Source of the DNA: Candidatus Aerophobota bacterium
GTDB taxonomy: Bacteria; Aerophobota; Aerophobia; Aerophobales; JAGGXI01
Length of the DNA: 13,500 nucleotides
Assembly: GCA_021163155.1 (NCBI GenBank)
Contig: JAGGXI010000023.1
Coordinates: 1 to 13,500, forward strand
Direction: 5' to 3'
Shown: positions 7,951 through 13,500 of the stretch, one piece after another
Numbering within the stretch: the first letter of the stretch is position 1
How the letters are laid out: each line of letters opens with the position of its first letter
The notes under the pieces: model-generated
Database searches by the model: none
Seen by the model: the letters and a program-made list of their open reading frames with translations, nothing else
Told to the model about the DNA's origin: nothing
Program-made: the position numbers and the translations under genes

Positions 7951-8323
7951 TGCCTTCTCCTATGGCTACCGCCTCAGCTATAGCATAACTCATATCATGA
8001 GAGATGGTAACCAAAACTGATTTTATTTTTTTTTCTTCAGCGATTTTTTTAATTTTTCCTTTAAGATTAATATAAGGTTTTCCTTCTTTTGTTGATAATA
8101 TTTGTACATCTTGCCAGGATGTATTAACTCCTAAAGATTTGAATACAGCTTCTTTAGCGGCAAATCTTCCTCCAAGGTGGATTGACTTTGTTTCCCCTTT
8201 TCTTTTTTGGCAATTTATTTCCTGGGAGGTAAGGATTCTCTTTTCAAATTTTTCTCCCCATTTTAAAATACTCTTTCTTAATCTATCTATATTAACTATA
8301 TCTATTCCAATTCCCTTAATCAT
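7931..8323 (-). CDS. acpS: Holo-[acyl-carrier-protein] synthase
   Basis: AcpS transfers the 4'-phosphopantetheine arm of coenzyme A to a serine of acyl carrier protein, which activates fatty acid synthesis in the cytoplasm. The 130-residue protein has the family's usual size and motifs: GIGIDIVNI (4-12, with the magnesium ligand D8), GRFAAKEAVFKSLG (52-65, with the second ligand E58) and VTISHDMSYAIA (105-116). It starts with ATG four bases after the stop of the pdxJ-like gene, behind an AGAGGATAG site, and overlaps nnr by 20 bases. In many bacteria pdxJ and acpS are neighbours, so this is ordinary synteny even though this pdxJ is unusual. Confidence 0.95.
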   Translation of the reverse strand: MIKGIGIDIVNIDRLRKSILKWGEKFEKRILTSQEINCQKRKGETKSIHLGGRFAAKEAVFKSLGVNTSWQDVQILSTKEGKPYINLKGKIKKIAEEKKIKSVLVTISHDMSYAIAEAVAIGEGNEISNC

Positions 8324-8327
8324 AAAC

Positions 8328-9038
8328 CTATCCTCTAATTAAATTTACCATCTCCCTTACAGCCTCTTTCATTCCCACTAAACAAGCTCGAGAGATAACA
8401 GAATGACCTATATTAAATTCTTCAATGTCTTCTATTAAACATATTTTTTTTATGTTATGATAATTCAATCCACATCCAATACTTACTCCTAAATCAAATT
8501 TTTTTGCTAAGGCAGCTGCTCCAGCAATTTTTTCTAATTGTGTAGCAGCTTCTAAATAGTTTTTAGCTGACGTATATAATCCTGCATGCAACTCTACTAT
8601 ATCTGCTCCCCATCTATGAGCTTTTTTTATACTCTCTGAATTTGGATTAACTAATAAGGAGATTAAAATACCTCTTTCGTGAAGAAGAGAGATTACCTCT
8701 TTTAATCGAAGATTGTTTTTTGAAAAATTTAAACCACCTTCCCCACTTATCTCTCTCTTTTTTTCTGGAATTATAGTTACCATGTCCGGTTTTATATTAA
8801 GAGCGATTTTTACTACTTTTTCATTTATTCCTATCTCTAAATTTAGGCTGGTTTTTATTATTGCTCGCAGAAGATTTAAATCTCTTTCTTTAATATATTT
8901 CTCGTCTTCTCTTAAATATATGCTGATTCCTTTTGCTCCTCCAAGTTCTGCTAAGATAGCAATAGGTACGAAGTCAGGTTCTTCAAAATTTTGACGAAGA
9001 ATAGCTATATCATTAATATCTATATTTAGTTCTGGCAT
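8328..9038 (-). CDS. pdxJ: PdxJ-like barrel protein lacking the catalytic histidines
   Basis: By overall sequence and length (236 residues) this is a homologue of pyridoxine 5'-phosphate synthase, which joins 1-deoxy-xylulose 5-phosphate and 3-amino-2-oxopropyl phosphate in the last ring-forming step of vitamin B6 synthesis. Fold motifs are kept: YLRED (41-45), NLEIG (66-70), PEKKRE (91-96), GEGGL (99-103), VELHAG (148-153) and GLNYHN, then FNIGH (208-212). Against E. coli PdxJ, aligned by eye, the active site has changed: H45 is Y41, H193 is C189, H52 is Y48, N9 is D7, D11-H12 are N9-D10, and R20 is probably F18. R47 (R43), E72 (E68) and the G-H pair near the end remain. Standard PdxJ activity is therefore doubtful, and the symbol marks homology only. 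It overlaps dapL by 13 bases and has no clear ribosome binding site, so it is probably translationally coupled. Confidence 0.8.
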   Translation of the reverse strand: MPELNIDINDIAILRQNFEEPDFVPIAILAELGGAKGISIYLREDEKYIKERDLNLLRAIIKTSLNLEIGINEKVVKIALNIKPDMVTIIPEKKREISGEGGLNFSKNNLRLKEVISLLHERGILISLLVNPNSESIKKAHRWGADIVELHAGLYTSAKNYLEAATQLEKIAGAAALAKKFDLGVSIGCGLNYHNIKKICLIEDIEEFNIGHSVISRACLVGMKEAVREMVNLIRG

Positions 9039-10222
9039 TTTAAAATTTCTTTATATATGGTTTTATCTTCTTTAATCCTTTTTACTGCTTCCTTTATCTT
9101 TTTTTCATCTACAGTTAAGGATATTCTAATGTAACCCTCTCCATAAGAGCCAAATCCAATCCCTGGAGTGACTGCTACTCCACATCGTTTCATTAGTTTT
9201 GCTGTAAATTCCATTGAAGAGAAGCCTCTTGGTATTTTTATCCATAAATAAAAAGTTGCTTTAGGGATTCTTATCTTCCAGCCTATCTCTCTTAAACTTT
9301 CTATCATAATATCTCTTCTTTTTTGATAAATCCCTCGTATTTTCTCGTTCAATTCTTCCTCTTTTTTAAGAGCCTCTATTCCTGCTTTCTGGATAGCCTG
9401 AAAAACACCAGAATCTATATTTGTCTTTACTTCACTTAAGACTTTAATTAATTCCTCATTTCCTACGGCAAAACCTATACGCCATCCAGTCATATTAAAG
9501 GTTTTTGAAAAAGAATGAAATTCTATTCCTACCTCTTTCCCTCCTTTTACTTCTAAAAAACTAAGAGGCCTGTGCCCATTAAAGAAGGTTTCTGAATAGG
9601 CTGCATCATGACATACTACAATATTAAACTTTTTAGCAAACTCTACCACTTCTTCAAAGAAATTTTTGCTGGCTACTGCTCCTGTAGGATTATGAGGATA
9701 GTTTAAAAATAGAATTTTTGCTTTTCGGGCTACTTTCTCTTCTATATCCTCCAAACAGGGAAGAAAGTCTTTTTCTTCAAGAAGAGGAACAGTAAAGGGT
9801 CTTCCTCCAGCAAAGATAACCCCTGCTTTATAGACAGGATAAGCTGGGTCAGGGACTAATGCTAAATCTCCGGGATTAATTAAACATAAAGAAAAATGAG
9901 CTATTCCCTCTTTAGAGCCAATTAAGGCAATAATTTCGTTTTGCGGGTCAAGTTTTACTCCGAATCTTCTTTTATACCATTGAGAAATAGCTTGACGAAA
10001 AGAGAGAAGACCTTCATATGAAGGATAGCGGTGGTTTTCTGGATTATAAGCTGCCTGCGATAATTTTTCAATAATAGGAGAAGGGGTAGGAAGATCAGGG
10101 TCTCCTATTCCTAAATCAATTAAATTTTCCCCTTTTTCTTCCGTCTTCTTTTTTAATTTATCCAAATCAGCAAATAGATAAGGAGGAATTTGAGTAAGTC
10201 TTTCTGCTTTTTTTATTTTCAT
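9026..10222 (-). CDS. dapL: LL-diaminopimelate aminotransferase
   Basis: This PLP enzyme converts tetrahydrodipicolinate directly to LL-diaminopimelate with glutamate as amino donor, bypassing the succinylase, acetylase and dehydrogenase routes. The 398 residues are a fold-type I aminotransferase. The N-terminus IDLGIGDPDLPTP (35-47) is typical of DapL. Other motifs are GSKEGIAH (102-109), NYPHNPTGA (174-182), DAAYSE (206-211), the PLP lysine K240 in SFSKTFNMTGWRIG, and the carboxylate-binding arginine R366 in YIRISL. The position downstream of dapB supports DapL rather than another aspartate-type aminotransferase. The ATG has no good Shine-Dalgarno; the nearest purine-rich GAGGT is about 20 bases away, and a stem-loop lies just upstream of that. 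Confidence 0.88.
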   Translation of the reverse strand: MKIKKAERLTQIPPYLFADLDKLKKKTEEKGENLIDLGIGDPDLPTPSPIIEKLSQAAYNPENHRYPSYEGLLSFRQAISQWYKRRFGVKLDPQNEIIALIGSKEGIAHFSLCLINPGDLALVPDPAYPVYKAGVIFAGGRPFTVPLLEEKDFLPCLEDIEEKVARKAKILFLNYPHNPTGAVASKNFFEEVVEFAKKFNIVVCHDAAYSETFFNGHRPLSFLEVKGGKEVGIEFHSFSKTFNMTGWRIGFAVGNEELIKVLSEVKTNIDSGVFQAIQKAGIEALKKEEELNEKIRGIYQKRRDIMIESLREIGWKIRIPKATFYLWIKIPRGFSSMEFTAKLMKRCGVAVTPGIGFGSYGEGYIRISLTVDEKKIKEAVKRIKEDKTIYKEILKCQN

Positions 10223-10248
10223 TTTATAATTTTTTATTTAGAGACCTC

Positions 10249-10279
10249 TGACGGTGATAGTTTTTGGAATATACCGTCA
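10249..10279. promoter_or_regulatory. Stem-loop between dapB and dapL
   Basis: TGACGGT followed by ATA (10249-10259, one G bulged) pairs with TATACCGTCA (10270-10279) around a loop of about 10 bases. It lies in the 94-base gap between the two dap genes, about 27 bases before the dapL start on the minus strand. No T-run follows on either strand, so it is not a typical terminator. It may affect RNA stability or dapL translation, or be a repeat relic. Confidence 0.4.
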
Positions 10280-10316
10280 TTTAGTAGTAAAGCTATTTAT
10301 TTCTTAAACCTCTTTC

Positions 10317-11105
10317 TTACTTCTCACGTCTCACTTTCAAGGCATCCCTGAGAGTGTAGAACCCATTTTTCTGTTTTGCAATAAATTTAGCTCCAAAAAG
10401 AGCTCCTTGAGCAAAAATGTAGCGGGATTCTGCTCGATGCGTAATCTCTAACTCTTCTTCATTACCAGCAAAAATTATTTTATGCTCTCCTACAATGGTT
10501 CCCCCTCTTACAGCATGAATCCCTATCTCTTCCTTACTTCTCTCGCCAATTTTTCCTTTTCTCCCATATACTCCAACCTCAGATAATCTTTTCCCTTCAG
10601 CCTCAGCTATAATTTGAGCAAATTTTTTTGCTGTTCCACTGGGAGCATCTTTTTTATGTCTATGGTGGAATTCTATGATTTCTTTATCAAAATCTTTTCC
10701 TAAGAGATAAGTTATCTCTCCTATTAGATTAAAGAGAAGATTAATTCCTATGCTCATATTAGGAGAAAGAAGTATGGGGATATTTAAAGAACTCTCTTTT
10801 ATTTTAGCCTCTTCTTCCTCTGTAAATCCTGTTGTTCCAATTACTATAGGAGTCCCCCTTTTTTCCGCAATATTGAGATGATTTATGCTTGCCTTTGGTG
10901 TAGTAAATTCAATGATAACTGCATCCTTTTGGATAATTCTTTCTAAATTAGAAGTAAGCTCAATTCCTTTTATTACCTTCCCTATAGAGGGATGATTCGG
11001 AGCTTCTATTGCTCCTATTAGTTTTGTCTCTTTCTCCTGGAAAACTGCATCTATTACCTTTTTACCCATTCTTCCACAAGCACCGCAAACAATTATTTGA
11101 AGCAT
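10317..11105 (-). CDS. dapB: 4-hydroxy-tetrahydrodipicolinate reductase
   Basis: DapB reduces hydroxy-tetrahydrodipicolinate with NAD(P)H to tetrahydrodipicolinate, the substrate of DapL next in the operon. The 262-residue protein has the dinucleotide-binding loop VCGACGRMG (6-14), EFTTP (66-70), GTTGF (90-94) and the diagnostic catalytic segment FHHRHKKDAPSGTA (146-159), followed by HAVRGG and GEHKIIF. I place the start at the ATG at 11105 because GGAG lies six bases before it; the frame could extend to a TTG at 11117, but that codon has no ribosome binding site. It is the first gene of the leftward cluster that ends in rpmE. The other DAP genes (dapA, dapF) are not in this window. Confidence 0.95.
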   Translation of the reverse strand: MLQIIVCGACGRMGKKVIDAVFQEKETKLIGAIEAPNHPSIGKVIKGIELTSNLERIIQKDAVIIEFTTPKASINHLNIAEKRGTPIVIGTTGFTEEEEAKIKESSLNIPILLSPNMSIGINLLFNLIGEITYLLGKDFDKEIIEFHHRHKKDAPSGTAKKFAQIIAEAEGKRLSEVGVYGRKGKIGERSKEEIGIHAVRGGTIVGEHKIIFAGNEEELEITHRAESRYIFAQGALFGAKFIAKQKNGFYTLRDALKVRREK

Positions 11106-11133
11106 TTTTTTCTCCAATCTTTTTATAATTATT

Positions 11134-11187
11134 AGCTAACTTTTGCACGAAAAAATGGTAGCCACGAGGATCAGAGCCTACGTTGTT
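11134..11187 (-). repeat. Cloverleaf-type repeat, degenerate copy 2, upstream of dapB
   Basis: Read on the minus strand, this matches the right half and flank of the element at 158-215: an AGCT and CAAAAGTT flank, a run of T with CGTGC, then GGCTACC and the AGGCT/AGCCT hairpin region, with single-base changes. The other half is not recognisable. It sits about 30 bases upstream of the dapB start, in the same orientation towards the gene as copy 1 has towards the methyltransferase gene. I could not find a convincing -35/-10 pair for dapB next to it. Confidence 0.6.
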
Positions 11188-11610
11188 GTGTAATGGTCTT
11201 TCTTTGTGCAATAAACCCCATTAGATGTTACTACTATTTAGCGGGGTAAAGGTTGTGACCGTCCCTCCTCTTCCCGTATTTTTAACCCAATTCAACCCAC
11301 CAGAATTTTAGACAACCCACTTGTGGGTAGGGGCAAGGCTAATCGCCCTTTGTAAATTAAGGGTTAGAAATCAATTGGGAGGCTGGGTTACAATCACCCC
11401 TCAAGAGAGAGGAAGAATGAAAGAGGTTATTGGCCTCCCCTCCCCAGATGGAGAACTTTGATGAGCTCTTTATCTTTTATATAACTAATGTTTTACCCCT
11501 AAAGATTGAATAGAAACAGACTATCTTTGAGTCTCACATCGCTCTTCCAGGAAGGTTTTTCATTTCCATTGATCCAAATTATTAGATTCCTTGATTTAAG
11601 GAAGGAATTA
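11188..11610. other. Intergenic stretch with a G+C-richer patch, no gene seen
   Basis: There is no open reading frame, tRNA or recognisable RNA here. Bases from about 11240 to 11450 are visibly richer in G+C than the neighbourhood and hold a palindrome ACCCAC-TT-GTGGGT (11324-11337), runs of CCCC and GGGG, and AAGGC/GCCCTT pairing. This looks like a repeat or mobile-element remnant or an unrecognised structured RNA. Close to the tmRNA 3' end, TTCCTT/AAGGAA (11587-11603) forms a small stem-loop that could help termination, but no T-run follows it on the minus strand. Confidence 0.4.
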
Positions 11611-11974
11611 TGGTGGAGGCGGAGGGAATCGAACCCTCGTCCAAAAATAAAAATATCAAAATTCCTACATAGTTAGTCTACATTTTTATTCTTTCTCTTT
11701 CAATTCTATAGACGAAATCTGAAAGAGATTAATAGGGATTTTAGAATTTGCCTTTCCCTTCCCCTATTTAAAGAGAATAGGCTATCTCTACTTTCTTGCA
11801 CCTTTCTTACTCCGTAGAGAAAAGAGCAAGAAGATGTAGCTACCTAATTGTAGCTAAAAGCCAACATTTGTGGATTGGCGCTTAAGTTTAACCCCGGATG
11901 GATTTACAAGGTATCCGAGTATCCTTGCTATGCAATTCTGATCTTTTTATTTCTGTCGAAACCGAATCGCCCCC
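11611..11974 (-). ncRNA. ssrA: Transfer-messenger RNA (tmRNA)
   Basis: This 364-base RNA rescues stalled ribosomes together with SmpB. The acceptor stem pairs GGGGGCG at the 5' end with CGCCTCC before ACCA, including the G3-U pair that marks alanine charging. The T-arm is GAGGG-TTCGATT-CCCTC and the D-like loop TTTCGACAGA. All four pseudoknots are traceable: PK1 (CAAGG/CCTTG, CGGAT/ATCCG), PK2 (TTCTTGC/GCAAGAA, TCTCTAC/GTAGAGA), PK3 (AATAGGG/CCCTATT) and PK4 (CTCTTTCA/TGAAAGAG, GTCTA/TAGAC). The long helix 2 is almost perfect. It is the one-piece form. From a GCC resume codon (about 11880) the tag reads ANPQMLAFSYN and stops at a TAG in the helix 5 loop; this lacks the usual ALAA-like end. 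It lies 29 bases after smpB. Confidence 0.95.
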
Positions 11975-12003
11975 TCCTTTTCTTACTACTTTAATTTCCC
12001 AAT

Positions 12004-12462
12004 TTAATAAAATTTTCTCTTTTCTTTTAAAGTATGCCTTACTTCCCTATCTATCGCCTTTCTTTTTAGCTTTTCCCTTTTATCGTATAATTTTTTTCCT
12101 TTGGCTAAGCCGATTTCCACTTTTACTTTCCCTTTTTTAAAGTATACACTTAAAGGAACTAATGTCAACCCCTTCTGGGATAATATCCCAATTAATCTAC
12201 GTATTTCGCTCTTATGCAAAAGAAGTTTTCTTTCTCTTTTGGTGTCATAATCGGCTCGACCAATTGAGGTATAAGGAGCAATATCTAAATTATAAAGAAA
12301 TATCTCTCCCTTTTTATTTATTTGGGCAAAAGAATTAGCGAAGTTTACTCTTCTCTCCCTGGTAGATTTAACTTCCCATCCCTTAAGTACGATGCCTGTT
12401 TCCCATTTATCAAGAATCTCATATTCATGTTTTGCTTTTTTATTAATAATTGCTTTCTTCAA
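12004..12462 (-). CDS. smpB: SsrA-binding protein SmpB
   Basis: SmpB binds tmRNA and carries it into stalled ribosomes. The 152 residues fit the family in length and motifs: NKKAKHEYEILDKWETGIVL (7-26), EVKSTR (30-35), FLYNLDIAPY (55-64), RKLLLHKSEIRRLIG (78-92), KGLTLVPLSVYFKKGKVKVE (97-116) and GKKLYDKRE (122-130), followed by a basic tail that becomes helical in the ribosome. The start appears to be TTG at 12462. No in-frame ATG or GTG lies between the upstream stop and the conserved core, and the ribosome binding site is weak. A four-codon ATG frame just upstream ends across this TTG, so translation could be coupled. ssrA follows directly, as expected for its partner. Confidence 0.95.
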   Translation of the reverse strand: MKKAIINKKAKHEYEILDKWETGIVLKGWEVKSTRERRVNFANSFAQINKKGEIFLYNLDIAPYTSIGRADYDTKRERKLLLHKSEIRRLIGILSQKGLTLVPLSVYFKKGKVKVEIGLAKGKKLYDKREKLKRKAIDREVRHTLKEKRKFY

Positions 12463-12510
12463 GGCGATCTCATGGTTTTCTTTTGGGTAAATCTAATTAA
12501 GGAATAGCTA

Positions 12511-13122
12511 TTAAACTCCCAGCTTTTCTTTTTTGAAAAAAGTATTTATTAATCCTATCATTATTCCTAAGGTAAGAAAAGCACCGGGAGGAAGAATCAT
12601 AATTACCCAAGGACGGAATGAACTTCCTAAAATTTGATAGTTAAATACAGAGCCAGAACCGAGAATTTCTCTAATAATCCCAAGCATTGTTAAGGCACCG
12701 GTAAATCCTATTCCCATACCTAAGGTATCAGCTAAAGAAGGAAGAACAGAGTTTTTAGAGGTAAAAGCCTCAATTCTTCCTAAAATAATGCAATTAACTA
12801 CAATGAGAGGCACATAAGGCCCTAAAGCTTTACTTATGGAAGGAAATTTTGCTTTTAAAAAATAATCAATTACTGTAACAAAAGTAGCAATAACTATAGT
12901 AAAAGTTGCTATTCTTACTTCTCGAGGAATAAGTTTTCTAATTATAGAAATTGTTACTCCTGATAACACTAAAACAAAGGTAGCTGCAATACCCATAGAG
13001 AATCCGTTTATAGCAGAGTTGGTCACTGCTAAAGTAGGGCACATTCCCAATAATTGAACAAAAGTTGGACTTTGCCTCCATAAACCTTTAGTAAATTCAG
13101 CATAAAGTCGATAAGATTTCAT
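12511..13122 (-). CDS. rnfE: Rnf electron transport complex subunit RnfE (RsxE)
   Basis: RnfE is an integral membrane subunit of the Rnf complex, which couples electron flow between ferredoxin and NAD to sodium or proton transport (RsxE in the SoxR-reducing version). The 203-residue protein has about six hydrophobic segments and the family signatures FTKGLWRQSPTFVQLLGMCP (10-29) and VPLIVVNCIILGRIEAF (104-120). C28 and C111 are the cysteines expected to help hold the membrane iron-sulfur cluster between RnfA and RnfE. SPTFVQLLG and the GLCP-like motif distinguish it from RnfA. The ATG follows AGAGGAG. Unlike the usual rnfCDGEAB operon, no rnfG lies upstream (repeats do) and no rnfA follows (smpB does). 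It has its own promoter and may be transcribed with smpB, 48 bases downstream. Confidence 0.93.
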   Translation of the reverse strand: MKSYRLYAEFTKGLWRQSPTFVQLLGMCPTLAVTNSAINGFSMGIAATFVLVLSGVTISIIRKLIPREVRIATFTIVIATFVTVIDYFLKAKFPSISKALGPYVPLIVVNCIILGRIEAFTSKNSVLPSLADTLGMGIGFTGALTMLGIIREILGSGSVFNYQILGSSFRPWVIMILPPGAFLTLGIMIGLINTFFKKEKLGV

Positions 13123-13161
13123 TTATCTATCTCCTCTTTTTGCTTTGCTATTTTGATTTTT

Positions 13162-13189
13162 ATTTTATCTTTTTTTATTTAATAGTCAA
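13162..13189 (-). promoter_or_regulatory. Sigma-70-type promoter for rnfE
   Basis: On the minus strand TTGACT (13189-13184) and TAAAAT (13167-13162) are 16 bases apart, placing the start of transcription near 13155, about 33 bases before the rnfE ATG. The -35 box lies only about 7 bases from the end of the octamer array. It would serve rnfE, and by read-through smpB and ssrA. Confidence 0.55.
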
Positions 13190-13195
13190 GTGAAA

Positions 13196-13500
13196 AGAGG
13201 ATTAGAGGATTAAAAAAGCAGGATTAAAGGATTAGAGGATTAGAGGATTAAAGGGAAAACAAAGAAAAACCAAGAAAAAAGCAGGACTAAAAAAACAGGA
13301 TTAAAGGATTAGAGGATTAGAGGATTAAAGGGAAAACAAAACAGTGAGAAGTAAACTGGTAGCCGCAGGCTTTAGCCTGCGTAAAAACAGGACTAAAAAA
13401 ACAGGATTAAAGGATTAAAGGATTAGAGGATTAGAGGGAAAACCGAGAAAAAAAGAGAAAAAAACCGAGAAAAAAGCAGGATTAAAGGATTAGAGGATTA
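13196..13500. repeat. GGATTAGA octamer repeat array, right copy, running off the window
   Basis: Blocks of GGATTAGA or GGATTAAA units alternate with A-rich spacers (GGGAAAAC, AAGAAAAA) and reopen with AGCAGGATTA or ACAGGATTA, as in the array at 1217-1410. At least four blocks are visible, and the pattern continues past the right edge. The strand is again nearly all A, G and T. A single palindromic element (13358-13382) is embedded in it. There is no coding frame. Confidence 0.85.
13358..13382. repeat. GGTAGCCGC-type palindromic element, short copy inside the octamer array
   Basis: GGTAGCC is followed by the hairpin CGCAGGCT/AGCCTGCG closed by a TT loop. It shares the GGTAGCCGC edge of the element at 158-215 but has only one hairpin and no closing GCGGCTACC arm. 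Its position inside the octamer array shows that the two repeat families can be nested. Confidence 0.65.

Noticed and set aside
13196-13500. Octamer array as a possible CRISPR array
   Set aside because: The unit is 8 bp and blocks are joined by A-rich spacers that resemble each other; there are no 23-40-bp repeats with unique spacers and no cas genes.

Overview
The window comes from a low-GC (about one third G+C by eye), probably anaerobic and probably uncultured bacterium. It has a Rho factor, a zinc-type L31, an Rnf subunit (RnfE), the one-step aminotransferase route to diaminopimelate (DapL) and secreted LysM and coiled-coil envelope proteins. It also carries purine-rich GGATTAGA octamer arrays and GC-rich cloverleaf-like repeats. 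I associate such repeats with candidate-phylum genomes, but the sequence alone does not fix the lineage.

Layout. The left third (1-4745) is read rightward: a promoter, a stand-alone homocysteine S-methyltransferase module (361-1245), an octamer array that forms the 3' end of that gene, an aconitase-family large subunit (LeuC-like, 1517-2779, no small subunit beside it), and a promoter-led pair of exported coiled-coil and LysM proteins (3011-4745). The rest is read leftward and meets the first block at about 4746-4919, where an inverted repeat lies. In transcription order the leftward genes are: rnfE with its own promoter, smpB, ssrA (tmRNA); then, after a 500-base stretch with repeats, the tight cluster dapB, dapL, a pdxJ-like gene, acpS, nnr, rho and rpmE. 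From dapL to rpmE the genes overlap or lie within a few bases of each other, once the rho frameshift is allowed for.

Roles. smpB and ssrA are the two parts of trans-translation. dapB and dapL make tetrahydrodipicolinate and LL-diaminopimelate for peptidoglycan and lysine. acpS activates acyl carrier protein, Nnr repairs damaged NAD(P)H, and Rho and L31 serve transcription and translation. The coiled-coil and LysM pair probably works at the cell wall.

Most notable points: (1) the PdxJ homologue has lost both catalytic histidines and most substrate ligands; (2) rho has a one-base frameshift that cuts off its last 50 or so residues, which remain intact in the -1 frame; (3) the tmRNA is structurally complete, but its predicted tag does not end in an ALAA-like degron; (4) the coiled-coil protein carries a nearly exact 255-bp internal duplication; (5) two families of short repeats are placed at gene ends and promoters.
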